Positions 18,018 to 29,483 of a stretch of 64,000 bases of DNA are shown piece by piece. The notes below the pieces were generated by a model, which saw nothing but the letters and a program-made list of their open reading frames with translations, was not told the DNA's origin and made no database searches. The number at the start of each line of letters is the position of its first letter. Position 1 is the first letter of the stretch. The stretch spans positions 124,001-188,000 of the forward strand of contig NZ_AUFC01000001.1 in NCBI RefSeq assembly GCF_000426305.1. Direction: 5' to 3'. A program made the translations under genes and the position numbers. The DNA comes from Anaerovorax odorimutans DSM 5092. Its GTDB lineage: Bacteria; Bacillota; Clostridia; Peptostreptococcales; Anaerovoracaceae.

Positions 18018-19037
18018 ATGTCAATCAAAGTAGGAATTAGTGGTTTTGGACGTATTGGTAGGGTAGTCTTTCGTGCTGCTTTTGAGCAGGAGAAAGACAT
18101 TGAAATTTGCGGTATTAATGTTCGTAACGCAGATAAAGATTATATGGTCTATATGTTAAAGTATGATACAATCTTTGGAAGATTTAAAGGTACTTTGGAA
18201 ACGTATGAAGAAGGAATTTGTGTAAATGGTAAAAAAATTCCGGTATATAGTGAAAGTGATGCGGAAAATATTCCGTGGTCTGAATGTGGTGCAGAATATA
18301 TAGTTGAAGCGACTGGCGCTTATGTAACAACAGAAAAGGCTTTAAAGCATATTAAAGCAGGAGCAAAAAAAATAGTAATTACTGCACCTGCAAAAGATGA
18401 TGTTACACCTACATATGTTATGGGAGTTAATCATAAAGAGTACACTTCAGATATTAATGTTGTCTCCAATGCCTCTTGTACAACAAACTGTTTGGCTCCA
18501 TTAGCTAAGGTAATAGAAGATAATTATGGTATAGAACAGGGGCTTATGTCTACAATTCATGCTGCAACGGCAAAACAGAAGGTTGTAGACGCCAGATCAC
18601 TTAAAGACTGGCGTACAGGTCGTTCTACATTTGGGAATATTATTCCTTCAAGTACAGGAGCAGCTAAAGCAGTAGGTTTAGTTATTCCTTCATTGAAGGG
18701 TAAATTAACAGGAATTTCATACAGAGTTCCTGTTGCGGATGTGTCTGTTATTGATTTAAACATAATGTTAAATAAACCGACTACATATGAGGATATGTGT
18801 AATAAAATAAAAGAAGCTTCACAGACTTATTTAAAAGATATTCTTGAATATGTTGATGATGAAGTAGTGTCTTCTGATTTTATCGGAGATTATCATACAT
18901 CTATATTTGATGCTAGAGAAGGAATAATGCTAAATGAAAGATTTTTTAAACTCATTGCATTTTATGATAATGAATGGGGTTACTCTAGCAAAATTCTTAT
19001 GTTGATTAAGCATATGTATAGTATTGACAGAAAATAA
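18018..19037 (+). CDS. Glyceraldehyde-3-phosphate dehydrogenase, divergent paralogue (type I, GapC/E. coli GapA-like)
   Basis: 339 residues. The catalytic Cys is in [12 protein letters not shown] (about residue 154) with the His in STIHAATAKQK. The catalytic half resembles E. coli GapA and eukaryotic GapC (DWRTGRSTFGNIIPSSTGAA), not the Bacillus GapA type seen in the next gene. In the Rossmann domain the NAD-ribose-binding Asp is replaced: I-N-V35-R36-N instead of I-N-D, which suggests altered cofactor use, perhaps NADP. ISGFGRIGR has Ser where Asn is usual. GGAGG lies 13 nt before the ATG, a wide spacing that may lower expression. It could also act on another aldehyde such as erythrose 4-phosphate. 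Confidence 0.9.
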   Translation: MSIKVGISGFGRIGRVVFRAAFEQEKDIEICGINVRNADKDYMVYMLKYDTIFGRFKGTLETYEEGICVNGKKIPVYSESDAENIPWSECGAEYIVEATGAYVTTEKALKHIKAGAKKIVITAPAKDDVTPTYVMGVNHKEYTSDINVVSNASCTTNCLAPLAKVIEDNYGIEQGLMSTIHAATAKQKVVDARSLKDWRTGRSTFGNIIPSSTGAAKAVGLVIPSLKGKLTGISYRVPVADVSVIDLNIMLNKPTTYEDMCNKIKEASQTYLKDILEYVDDEVVSSDFIGDYHTSIFDAREGIMLNERFFKLIAFYDNEWGYSSKILMLIKHMYSIDRK

Positions 19038-19084
19038 TTTTTGCTGTTAATGCTGTTATATATAAAAATTGAATACAGGGGTGA

Positions 19085-20098
<1,014 letters not shown>

Positions 20099-20261
20099 TA
20101 AGTTAAAATCTAATCATTCTTGTTTGTATTTTATTTTGTTTGCTAGGTAAAAAGGCAAGTAAGTATATAGACACATTATTAAATTGTCCCAACATAATAA
20201 TTTTATCGAATTTATTTGAAAGGACGATTTAATTGTGTTTGTAACCAAAGGGAGGATAAAC

Positions 20262-21449
20262 ATGAAAAAAACAGTAAAGGACATTGAAGTAAAGGGCAAG
20301 AAGGTTATTGTTAGATGTGATTTTAATGTGCCGTTAGATGAGAGTGGTCAAATTACAGATGATATTAGAATAACAAGCGCATTACCTACTATTAATTATC
20401 TTTTAGAAAACAAAGCAAAAATTATACTTATGTCACATCTCGGAAGACCTAAGGGTGAACCTAATATGAAGTATTCCTTAAAACCTGTAGCTGAGAGATT
20501 ATCACAATTATTGAATATGAAGATTAATTTTATAAGTGATGAAAATGTAGTAAGCGATAAAGTAAAAAATGCAGCAGATAATTTAAAGGATGGAGAAATA
20601 CTTTTACTTGAAAATGTAAGATTCCGTAAAGAGGAAACAGAAAACGGAGCTGAATTTTCTAAAGAATTGGCGGGGTTAGCAGATATTTTTGTAAATGATG
20701 CATTTGGAACTGCACATAGAGCCCATTCTTCCACAGCAGGAATTGCAAAATATATCCCAGCAGTATCAGGTTTTTTAATTGAAAAAGAAGTGAAATTTTT
20801 AGGAAGTGCTATTGAAAATCCAAAGAGACCTTTTGTAGCAATTATGGGAGGTGCTAAAGTCGGAGATAAGATATCTGTTATTGATAATCTATTGAAAAAA
20901 GTTGATGTCTTAATTATAGGCGGAGGAATGGCTTATACGTTTCTTAAGTCTAAAGGTTATGAAATTGGTAAATCTATTTTAGATACTGAGAACATTAATC
21001 TTGCAGAATCATTATTAAAGAAAGCAGACAAAAAAGGTGTGAAAATTTTACTTCCTATAGATATAAAAGCTTCAAAAGAATTTGATAATAACTCAGAGAC
21101 TTCTTTATTTGATGCGGATAAAATTTCACCAGATTATATGGGACTTGATATTGGACCTAAGACAATAGATTTATTTTCAGAAGAGCTGCTGAAAGCTAAA
21201 ACTATAATTTGGAATGGTCCTGTGGGAGTTTTTGAAATGTCAAATTTTGCTACTGGAACTATAAAAATTGCAGAGGCTTTAGCAGATAGTGATGCTGTTA
21301 CTATTATAGGTGGGGGAGATTCTGCTGCTGCAGTTGCCCAATTTGGATTTTCTGATAAAATGACTCATATTTCTACTGGAGGGGGTGCTTCTTTAGAATT
21401 TTTAGAAGGAAAAGAATTACCTGGAATAGCAGTATTGCAAGATAAATAA
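20262..21449 (+). CDS. pgk: Phosphoglycerate kinase
   Basis: 395 residues from the ATG at 20262, which has GGGAGGA 7 nt upstream; the frame is open further upstream but lacks a ribosome-binding site. It makes ATP from 1,3-bisphosphoglycerate. Signature motifs are [12 protein letters not shown] at the N-terminus, [21 protein letters not shown], the nucleotide loop [11 protein letters not shown] and the C-terminal GGGDSAAAV with [13 protein letters not shown]. The 163-nt gap after gap2 contains a possible long stem (AAATTGTCC at 20181 with GGACGATTT at 20222), but no clear terminator. Confidence 0.97.
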   Translation: MKKTVKDIEVKGKKVIVRCDFNVPLDESGQITDDIRITSALPTINYLLENKAKIILMSHLGRPKGEPNMKYSLKPVAERLSQLLNMKINFISDENVVSDKVKNAADNLKDGEILLLENVRFRKEETENGAEFSKELAGLADIFVNDAFGTAHRAHSSTAGIAKYIPAVSGFLIEKEVKFLGSAIENPKRPFVAIMGGAKVGDKISVIDNLLKKVDVLIIGGGMAYTFLKSKGYEIGKSILDTENINLAESLLKKADKKGVKILLPIDIKASKEFDNNSETSLFDADKISPDYMGLDIGPKTIDLFSEELLKAKTIIWNGPVGVFEMSNFATGTIKIAEALADSDAVTIIGGGDSAAAVAQFGFSDKMTHISTGGGASLEFLEGKELPGIAVLQDK

Positions 21450-21472
21450 GTAGATTAAAGGGGGAATTTAAT

Positions 21473-22219
21473 ATGCGTAAACCATTTATAATGGGTAATT
21501 GGAAAATGTTTAAAACAACAAAAGAGGCAGTCTCCTTTGCAAAAGAATTTAAATCACTATATCATAAAAGTGATGTAAAAGTAGGAATTTGTGCCCCATT
21601 TACTCAACTTGCAGCACTTTCTGATGAATTTTACGGAACTGGAATTGTTGTTGGTGCTCAGAATATGCATTTTGAAGAAAGCGGAGCATTTACGGGAGAA
21701 ATTTCAGCTGATATGCTTAATGAAATGGATATTGAGTATTGTATTATAGGACATTCTGAAAGAAGACAATATTTTAATGAGACTGATGATACAGTTAATA
21801 AAAAACTACATACTGCATTTAAACATAATATTATTCCGATTCTTTGTGTTGGTGAAGTTCTCGCACAAAGAGAAGCAGGGCAAGAATTTAACGTAGTTAA
21901 GTCCCAGTTAAAAGGTGCACTTTTAAACTTATCAGCAGAATTTGTTTCAAAAATTGTGATTGCATATGAACCTGTTTGGGCAATTGGAACGGGAAAAACT
22001 GCAACTCCTGAGCAAGCAAATGAAATGTGCGGATATATCAGAACGGTGATTGAAGAATTATATGGAGATGACGTTTCCGAAAATGTTATAATTCAATATG
22101 GAGGAAGTGTTAAACCCGGAAATGCAACTGAACTTATGAATATGGAAGAAATAGATGGCGCATTAGTAGGAGGGGCTAGTTTAAAACCTGCGGATTTTAT
22201 GCAAATAATAAATTTCTAA
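21473..22219 (+). CDS. tpiA: Triosephosphate isomerase
   Basis: 248 residues, the standard length. It interconverts dihydroxyacetone phosphate and glyceraldehyde 3-phosphate. Motifs are GNWKMFKT (catalytic Lys), IIGHSERR (catalytic His), AYEPVWAIGTG (catalytic Glu on loop 6) and YGGSVKPGNA with the phosphate-binding GALVGGASL. AGGGGGA precedes the ATG. It lies 23 nt after pgk and 33 nt before eno, in one operon. Confidence 0.98.
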   Translation: MRKPFIMGNWKMFKTTKEAVSFAKEFKSLYHKSDVKVGICAPFTQLAALSDEFYGTGIVVGAQNMHFEESGAFTGEISADMLNEMDIEYCIIGHSERRQYFNETDDTVNKKLHTAFKHNIIPILCVGEVLAQREAGQEFNVVKSQLKGALLNLSAEFVSKIVIAYEPVWAIGTGKTATPEQANEMCGYIRTVIEELYGDDVSENVIIQYGGSVKPGNATELMNMEEIDGALVGGASLKPADFMQIINF

Positions 22220-22222
22220 TAG

Positions 22223-23551
<1,329 letters not shown>

Positions 23552-23623
23552 TTATTATTTTTATAATTTAAGTGGCATGGCTTAAAGGCAAAATTTGCTT
23601 GATTTTTAGAGTTTAATATGATA

Positions 23624-23653
23624 GACTTTAGAAGTTAATCTGAAGTCATTTTT
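23624..23653 (+). terminator. Intrinsic terminator after eno
   Basis: GACTTTAGA (23624-23632) pairs with TCTGAAGTC (23639-23647), nine pairs with one G-T, followed by ATTTTTG. Confidence 0.65.
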
Positions 23654-23691
23654 GTGTTAAGATAACATATTTTATAATAGGAGGTGCAACA

Positions 23692-23922
23692 GTGAAGATA
23701 TTTTTAATGATTCTACTTTCCATTGCCAGTATAGTGTTAATAGCAAGTATTTTACTTCAATCCGGCAAAAGTGCAGGTCTTTCCGGTTCTATCGGTGGCG
23801 GTGCTGAGCAAATCTTTGGGAAAAAGAAAAGTAAAGGATATGAAGCAATTTTAAGTAGAATTAGTACTGTTGGTGCAGTAATATTCATTTTATGCTCACT
23901 ATTTTTGGTAGCTATAGAATAG
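23692..23922 (+). CDS. secG: Preprotein translocase subunit SecG
   Basis: 76 residues, typical for SecG. Two membrane helices (about 2-20 and 54-74) flank the conserved loop with LLQSGKSAGLSGSIGGGAEQ and GKKKSKGYEAILSR. It assists SecYEG protein export. The start is GTG, with AGGAGGTG about 6 nt upstream. It follows eno as in most Firmicutes, where rnr and smpB usually come next; here the pyrophosphatase follows. Confidence 0.94.
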   Translation: MKIFLMILLSIASIVLIASILLQSGKSAGLSGSIGGGAEQIFGKKKSKGYEAILSRISTVGAVIFILCSLFLVAIE

Positions 23923-23969
23923 CAAACATATTATTTTGGTAATAATTAATTTTATTATATTTTTTATAT

Positions 23970-24010
23970 AAGAGGTATTAAAAAAAGTGCCTCTTAATAT
24001 TTTGTTTTTG
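23970..24010 (+). terminator. Probable terminator between secG and hppA
   Basis: AAGAGGTA (23970-23977) pairs with TGCCTCTT (23988-23995), followed by a loosely T-rich tract ending in GTTTTTG. It may be partial, since hppA starts 23 nt beyond with its own strong ribosome-binding site. Confidence 0.6.
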
Positions 24011-24032
24011 TAAAGAGGAGGAGATACAGAAA

Positions 24033-26060
24033 ATGAGTGGATTGGCAATTGTCGCACCTATCGCAGCTGTCTTGGCATTAATTGTTGCCTATGGCTTGTC
24101 ATCATGGATTGGAAAAGTAGACGAAGGTACGGACAGAATGAAGGAAATTGCAGGCTATATAAGAGAAGGTGCCATGGCTTTCCTAAGAAGAGAATACAAA
24201 ACAATGGTAATCGTAATTGTTGTTTTGTTTATAATTCTTGGAGTAGGACTTCATAATTGGACTACTGCGGTTTTATATGTGATTGGAGCTTTATTCTCAG
24301 TACTTGCAGGATTCTTTGGAATGAGAGTTGCAACTAAAGGTAATGTAAGAACTGCCAATGCAGCAAAAGAAGGCGGAATGAGCAAAGCTTTAAAAGTTGC
24401 ATTCAGAAGTGGTGCAGTAATGGGACTTTGTGTAACGGGTCTTGGTCTTTTGGGAGTTGGTGGTATTTTTGTACTGCTTGGAATAGATAGTGCAGAAGTA
24501 ATAACAGGATTTGGTCTTGGAGCATCTTCTATGGCATTGTTTGGTCGTGTAGGCGGTGGTATTTATACTAAAGCTGCTGACGTTGGTGCAGACCTAGTTG
24601 GTAAAGTAGAAGCTGGAATTCCAGAAGACGATCCAAGAAATCCAGCTGTAATCGCAGACAATGTAGGTGATAATGTCGGTGATGTTGCAGGTATGGGATC
24701 TGACTTATTTGAATCTTATGTTGGATCTATTATTTCAGCGATAACATTAGCAGCTATGATTCCGGTTATTAAACCTACAATTGGGGCAGCTTTTGATCTG
24801 CCTGCAGTAGAGGGAGCAGTTTTCCCATTAATATTAGCGGCTATTGGTATTGTTGCTTCTATTATTGGTATTTTATTTGTTAGAGGTAATGAAAATTCAA
24901 ATCCTGCTACAGCATTAAATGCAGGGACTTATATTAGCAGTATAATCGTAATTATTTGTTCATTTATTTTAAGTAATGTGTTCTTTGGTAGCTTTAATTG
25001 CGCAATTTCTATAGTTGCTGGTTTAATTGTAGGAACAGCAATCGGAAAGATTACAGAAATCTATACATCAGCTGATTATAAATCAGTAAAAGGTATTGCA
25101 GAACAATGTCAAACAGGTGCTGCAACGACAATTATCAGTGGATTTGGTGTAGGTATGTTATCTACAGTATGGCCAATTATATTTGTTGCAGTAGGAATTC
25201 TTGTTGCAAATTCATTTGCAGGATTATATGGAATTGCTCTTGCAGCAGTAGGTATGCTTTCAACAACAGGTATGGTAGTTGCTGTAGATGCCTATGGACC
25301 AGTATCTGATAATGCTGGAGGTATTGCAGAAATGGCAGAACTTCCTCATGAAGTTAGAACAATTACTGACAAACTTGATTCTGTTGGTAACACAACAGCA
25401 GCTATTGGTAAAGGCTTTGCAATTGGTTCAGCTGCTTTAACTGCGCTAGCATTATTTGCAGCTTATTCTCAGGTTGCAGGTTTAAAATCAATAAGCTTAT
25501 TAGATCCATTAGTAATTGCAGGATTATTTATCGGAGCAATGCTTCCTTTCTTATTCTCTGCTTTAACAATGAATTCTGTTGGAAAAGCAGCTAATATGAT
25601 GATCGAAGAAGTTAGAAGACAATTCAGATCGGATAAAGGAATTATGGAAGGTACTTCAAAGCCTGATTATGCAAGATGCGTAGACATCAGTACAAAGGCT
25701 GCATTAAAAGAAATGGTAGCTCCAGGATTGCTTGCAATAATAGCTCCTTTAGCAGTAGGTATTATTATGGGTACTGAAGCGCTTGGAGGAATGCTTGCAG
25801 GAGCTTTAGCAGCAGGTGTATTAGTAGCTATAATGATGGCAAATGCAGGTGGTGCATGGGATAATGCTAAGAAATATATTGAAGAAGGAAATTATGGCGG
25901 AAAAGGCAGTGATTCTCATAAAGCTGCAGTAGTTGGAGATACAGTAGGTGATCCATTTAAAGATACTTCCGGACCTTCAATTAATATTTTAATTAAGCTT
26001 ATGACTATAGTAGCAGTAGTATTTGCACCTCTTTTCGTAGCTATTGGTGGTCTATTATAG
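24033..26060 (+). CDS. hppA: Membrane-bound ion-translocating pyrophosphatase, K+-dependent class
   Basis: 675 residues, about sixteen helices. It hydrolyses pyrophosphate and pumps H+ or Na+ out of the cytoplasm, recovering energy from biosynthetic pyrophosphate. Active-site motifs are visible: [25 protein letters not shown] (two runs, D-rich, near residues 191-215), [15 protein letters not shown], and the C-terminal [25 protein letters not shown] has Ala in the position where K+-independent enzymes have Lys, so it should need K+. Whether the pumped ion is Na+ or H+ cannot be settled by eye. GAGGAGG precedes the ATG. Confidence 0.95.
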   Translation: MSGLAIVAPIAAVLALIVAYGLSSWIGKVDEGTDRMKEIAGYIREGAMAFLRREYKTMVIVIVVLFIILGVGLHNWTTAVLYVIGALFSVLAGFFGMRVATKGNVRTANAAKEGGMSKALKVAFRSGAVMGLCVTGLGLLGVGGIFVLLGIDSAEVITGFGLGASSMALFGRVGGGIYTKAADVGADLVGKVEAGIPEDDPRNPAVIADNVGDNVGDVAGMGSDLFESYVGSIISAITLAAMIPVIKPTIGAAFDLPAVEGAVFPLILAAIGIVASIIGILFVRGNENSNPATALNAGTYISSIIVIICSFILSNVFFGSFNCAISIVAGLIVGTAIGKITEIYTSADYKSVKGIAEQCQTGAATTIISGFGVGMLSTVWPIIFVAVGILVANSFAGLYGIALAAVGMLSTTGMVVAVDAYGPVSDNAGGIAEMAELPHEVRTITDKLDSVGNTTAAIGKGFAIGSAALTALALFAAYSQVAGLKSISLLDPLVIAGLFIGAMLPFLFSALTMNSVGKAANMMIEEVRRQFRSDKGIMEGTSKPDYARCVDISTKAALKEMVAPGLLAIIAPLAVGIIMGTEALGGMLAGALAAGVLVAIMMANAGGAWDNAKKYIEEGNYGGKGSDSHKAAVVGDTVGDPFKDTSGPSINILIKLMTIVAVVFAPLFVAIGGLL

Positions 26061-26077
26061 TATTTTACTTATAACTA

Positions 26078-26114
26078 ATAAAAGTCCTTATTTTAAGGGC
26101 TTTTATTTTTTTTG
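26078..26114 (+). terminator. Intrinsic terminator after hppA
   Basis: A stem AAAAG-t-CCTT with AAGG-g-CTTTT around a short loop is followed by ATTTTTTTT. Confidence 0.85.
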
Positions 26115-26184
26115 TTTATATTTTTTAAAATTTAAATAAAGTTAAAATACATTTATTTAAATGGAAAATATTTATAGGTATATA

Positions 26185-26224
26185 TGTCAAATACATTGAC
26201 AAAATTAGGTATACATATTAAGAT
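26185..26224 (+). promoter_or_regulatory. livK promoter with overlapping palindrome
   Basis: TTGACA (26196-26201) and TAAGAT (26219-26224) are 17 nt apart. The -35 is the right arm of TGTCAA-ATACA-TTGACA (26185-26201), a plausible repressor site. A TAGGTATA direct repeat (26175 and 26206, 31-nt period) flanks it. I found no good CodY box (AATTTTCNGAAAATT) here. Confidence 0.65.
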
Positions 26225-26263
26225 TAATTGTAAAATATATTAAGGTGGTGTATTAAAAAAATT

Positions 26264-27436
26264 ATGAAGAAATTATTAGTATTAATGCTTGCATTTATAC
26301 TTGTTGCTGGTTCTTTAGCCGGCTGCGGTGATAAAAATGCAAATGAAGATGGTACCAAAGAGTTGAATATTGGTATTAATTATGAATTAACAGGACCAAA
26401 TGCTTCTTATGGTGAAGCATCGGTACAAGGTATAATGATGGCTTTTGATGAAATCAATGATGCTGGTGGTATTGATGGTATGAAAATAAATCCGGTAGAA
26501 ATTGATAATAAATCTGATTCAGCAGAAGCAACATCTGTTGCAACAAGATTAATGACTCAAAAAAATGTTGTGGCTTGTTTGGGACCTGCTACAACAGGAA
26601 ATTTCCAAGCTACAATTCCGGAAGCTATAGGAAACCAGATTCCAATTATATCTGCTTCTGCAACTGGAGATGAAGGTGTTACAACTGATAAAAATGGGAA
26701 AGTTAATGAATATGTTTTCCGTCTTTGTTTTAACGATTCATTTCAGGGAGTAACTATGGCAAATTTTGCTTCTAATAATCTAGAGGCTAAGAAGGCTGTT
26801 ATAATAAAAGATACTTCCAGTGACTATGCTAAAGGACTTGCAGAAAATTTTGCTAAAACTTTTAAAAGTAACGGTGGAGAAATTGTTGCTGAAGAAGGTT
26901 ATGTGACTAAAGAAAAAGATTTTATGGCAATTTTAACTAAGGTTAAGTCTAAAGATTTTGATGTTATCTTTTTACCTGGATATTATCAAGAAGCAGGACT
27001 TGTTATTAAGCAAGCTCGTGAATTAGGAATTGATACACCTATACTAGGTGCTGACGGATTTGATTCACCTGTACTTTTAGAACTTGCTGGTGCTAAAGCA
27101 TTAAATAAAGTATATTTTTCAAATCACTATTCATCATTAGACAAGGATCCTTTAGTACAGGATTTTATTGCTGCATACAAAGAAAAATATAATACTGATC
27201 CAGGTGCGTTTCAAGCGTTAGGATATGATCTTGGAAAATTTATAGCAGACGCTATACAGAGAGCAGGATCAACTAAGCCTGAAGAAATTAAAAATGCCCT
27301 TGCTTCAACAAAGGACTTTGCAGGAGTTACAGGATCATTCAGTATGGATAAAAATCATAATCCGATAAAATCAATTGTAGTAATAGAATTAAAAGATGGT
27401 GTTCAAGCAACATCAGTAAAAGTAGAACCTAAATAG
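26264..27436 (+). CDS. livK: Branched-chain amino acid ABC transporter, substrate-binding lipoprotein
   Basis: 390 residues. The lipoprotein signal peptide ends in the lipobox LAGC with acylated Cys at 21. The mature part is a type I periplasmic-binding fold (LNIGINYELTGPNASYGEA, ending with ALGYDLGKFIADAIQRAG) of the LivJ/LivK group. It captures leucine, isoleucine or valine (or related amino acids) at the membrane surface for LivHMGF. The ribosome-binding site AGGTGG lies 14-15 nt before the ATG, unusually far; an in-frame ATT four codons earlier sits at better spacing. A strong stem-loop separates it from livH. Confidence 0.93.
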   Translation: MKKLLVLMLAFILVAGSLAGCGDKNANEDGTKELNIGINYELTGPNASYGEASVQGIMMAFDEINDAGGIDGMKINPVEIDNKSDSAEATSVATRLMTQKNVVACLGPATTGNFQATIPEAIGNQIPIISASATGDEGVTTDKNGKVNEYVFRLCFNDSFQGVTMANFASNNLEAKKAVIIKDTSSDYAKGLAENFAKTFKSNGGEIVAEEGYVTKEKDFMAILTKVKSKDFDVIFLPGYYQEAGLVIKQARELGIDTPILGADGFDSPVLLELAGAKALNKVYFSNHYSSLDKDPLVQDFIAAYKEKYNTDPGAFQALGYDLGKFIADAIQRAGSTKPEEIKNALASTKDFAGVTGSFSMDKNHNPIKSIVVIELKDGVQATSVKVEPK

Positions 27437-27460
27437 GAATTAACTATAATAGTCTATAAA

Positions 27461-27498
27461 TAAAATACTACTTACTTAAGTAGTATTTTATGATTTTT
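27461..27498 (+). terminator. Terminator-like hairpin after livK
   Basis: A perfect 14-bp stem (TAAAATACTACTTA with its complement, 27461-27490) has only two bases between the arms, followed by TGATTTTTTA. It may terminate most livK transcripts, so the binding protein is made in excess over the permease. Confidence 0.75.
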
Positions 27499-27557
27499 TA
27501 TTTAATGGCTATTATGGTCAAAGTTACATAATTGACTAATTTTATAAAAGAAGGTAT

Positions 27558-27597
27558 ACTAATTAAGTTAGAGTATTTTTGCTCTAACTTAATTAGT
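27558..27597 (+). other. Long perfect hairpin ahead of livH
   Basis: A 16-bp perfect stem (ACTAATTAAGTTAGAG at 27558-27573 with its complement at 27582-27597) and 8-nt loop TATTTTTG. No T-tract follows, so it is not an ordinary terminator. It ends 27 nt before the livH ribosome-binding site and could stabilise or block the downstream mRNA. Confidence 0.7.
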
Positions 27598-27636
27598 TAA
27601 TGGTCAAAATTACTTTATTATTTGGAGGTGCAAACC

Positions 27637-28515
27637 TTGAGCGAATTTTTACAACAAATGGTAAACGGTATTTCCCTAGGTAGCATTTATGCTTTAATTG
27701 CCTTAGGATATACTATGGTTTACGGAATTATCAAACTTATTAATTTTGCACATGGTGATGTATATATGATAGGTGCGTATATAGGATTTGCAGCAACTAC
27801 ATATGCGCAGCTGGGATTTTTTCCAGCACTTATTATTTCAATGGCTGCTTGTGCAGTTTTAGGAGTATTTGTGGAAAGAATTGCATACAAACCCCTTAGA
27901 AATTCTTCCAGAATAGCAGTTCTAATTACAGCTATTGGAGTTTCTCTTCTTATGGAGTATGTTATGATGTTTTTTGTAGGTGCTGAAGTCCGTTCTTATC
28001 CTAAATTATTATCAGAAAGAGTTTTTGAAATAGGCAATGTTTATATAAAAGCTCAGCAACTGTATATTATAGCTACTGCTATAATACTTATGATAGTACT
28101 TCAATTTATTGTACATAAAACTAAAACAGGTAAAGCAATGAGAGCGGTTTCAATTGATAAAGATGCGGCTCAGCTTATGGGAATAAAAGTTGATAGAACA
28201 ATCTCTTTTACATTTGCAATTGGATCAGCTTTTGCAGGCGCAGCAGGTGTTTTGGTTGGTATATATTATAATTCTATTGATCCTCTTATGGGGATAATGC
28301 CTGGTTTAAAAGCTTTTGTTGCTGCTGTATTTGGTGGGATCGGAAGTATTCCAGGTGCAATGATCGGAGGACTTGGAATTGGTATTATGGAAACTTTAGT
28401 TTCGGGATATTGGAATTCAATGTATCGTGATGCTGCGGTATTTGCATTTTTGATTATTATATTGATTCTTAAGCCAGCAGGTTTACTTGGTAAAAATACA
28501 AGAGAGAAGGTGTAA
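27637..28515 (+). CDS. livH: Branched-chain amino acid ABC transporter permease
   Basis: 292 residues from the TTG at 27637, which has GGAGGTG 6 nt upstream. A longer frame starting at 27622 would begin inside that ribosome-binding site. About eight membrane helices; family motifs are GSIYALIALGYTMVYGIIKL, NFAHGDVYMIGAY near the N-terminus and the EAA-like loop MRAVSIDKDAAQLMGI. It forms the channel with LivM. The stop is 2 nt before livM. Confidence 0.94.
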   Translation: MSEFLQQMVNGISLGSIYALIALGYTMVYGIIKLINFAHGDVYMIGAYIGFAATTYAQLGFFPALIISMAACAVLGVFVERIAYKPLRNSSRIAVLITAIGVSLLMEYVMMFFVGAEVRSYPKLLSERVFEIGNVYIKAQQLYIIATAIILMIVLQFIVHKTKTGKAMRAVSIDKDAAQLMGIKVDRTISFTFAIGSAFAGAAGVLVGIYYNSIDPLMGIMPGLKAFVAAVFGGIGSIPGAMIGGLGIGIMETLVSGYWNSMYRDAAVFAFLIIILILKPAGLLGKNTREKV

Positions 28516-28517
28516 CT

Positions 28518-29483
28518 ATGCGTATATTAATGAAAAAGAATTTATTGATACTACTATGCCTTATTGTGACTTTTGTAATTGTTCAAGTATTGATTATGAA
28601 TGGGATTATTACCAGATTTCACGAAATTACTATAGCTACTATATGTATTAATATTATTTTAGCTGTCAGTTTAAATTTAGTAACTGGTTTTACAGGGCAA
28701 TTTTCCCTCGGGCATGCAGGATTTATGTCAATAGGGGCATATGTTTGTGCAATAATTAATTCACGGATGGATTCTACTTTAGGATTTCTTATTGGTATAT
28801 TAGCCGGGGCTGTTGCAGCAGCAATAGTTGGTGTTATAATAGGTATTCCAACTTTGAGACTTAAGGGTGATTATTTGGCGATTGCTACCTTAGGCATGGC
28901 AGAGATTATTCGTGTTATATTTCTAAATCTGAAAATTACAAATGGTGCTGCGGGGTTTTCAGGTATTCCAAGATACACTAACTGGATGTGGTTGTTTATA
29001 TTTACTGCAGGTTCTATTATTCTTATAAATAATTTTATAAGATCATCTCATGGACGTGCATGTATTTCAATAAGAGAAGATGAAATTGCGGCAGAATCTA
29101 TGGGGATAAATACGACAAAATATAAAGTAATGGCTTTTACAATAGGTGCATTTTTTGCAGGTATAGCAGGTGCATTGTTTGCTTCGTATTTTTATTTTAT
29201 AAAGCCGGATGCTTTTGGTTTCCTAAAGTCCATAGATATTTTAGTTATAGTAGTATTAGGTGGAATGGGAAGTATTACCGGTTCTGTTATTGCTGCTACA
29301 ATATTGGCTGTTCTTACAACATTCCTTCAAGAATTTACGGCAGTTCGTATGATTATATACGCAGCGTTGCTTGTACTTATTATGATTTTTAGACCACAAG
29401 GCTTGATGGGTACGAAAGAAATTACTGATATTTTTAAGTTTGGTAAACGTGAAGAGAGACTTAACGGAAGGAGGAATAGATAA
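28518..29483 (+). CDS. livM: Branched-chain amino acid ABC transporter permease
   Basis: 321 residues with about nine helices. Typical LivM motifs are LNLVTGFTGQFSLGHAGFM, GIPTLRLKGDYLAIATLGM, and the coupling loop SIREDEIAAESMGI. Its stop overlaps the livG ATG by one base (TAATG), a sign of translational coupling. Confidence 0.95.
   Translation: MRILMKKNLLILLCLIVTFVIVQVLIMNGIITRFHEITIATICINIILAVSLNLVTGFTGQFSLGHAGFMSIGAYVCAIINSRMDSTLGFLIGILAGAVAAAIVGVIIGIPTLRLKGDYLAIATLGMAEIIRVIFLNLKITNGAAGFSGIPRYTNWMWLFIFTAGSIILINNFIRSSHGRACISIREDEIAAESMGINTTKYKVMAFTIGAFFAGIAGALFASYFYFIKPDAFGFLKSIDILVIVVLGGMGSITGSVIAATILAVLTTFLQEFTAVRMIIYAALLVLIMIFRPQGLMGTKEITDIFKFGKREERLNGRRNR

Noticed and set aside
18018-19037. 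First GAPDH as a pseudogene
   Set aside because: The frame is intact and the catalytic Cys, His and C-terminal WGYS are kept; only the cofactor residue changes.
26120-26200. CodY box upstream of livK
   Set aside because: The closest match to AATTTTCNGAAAATT has too many mismatches.
26238-26264. GGTGG before livK as part of a T-box
   Set aside because: The T-box sequence needs a longer GGGTGG-N-ACCGCG context and an upstream specifier stem; only a ribosome-binding site is present.
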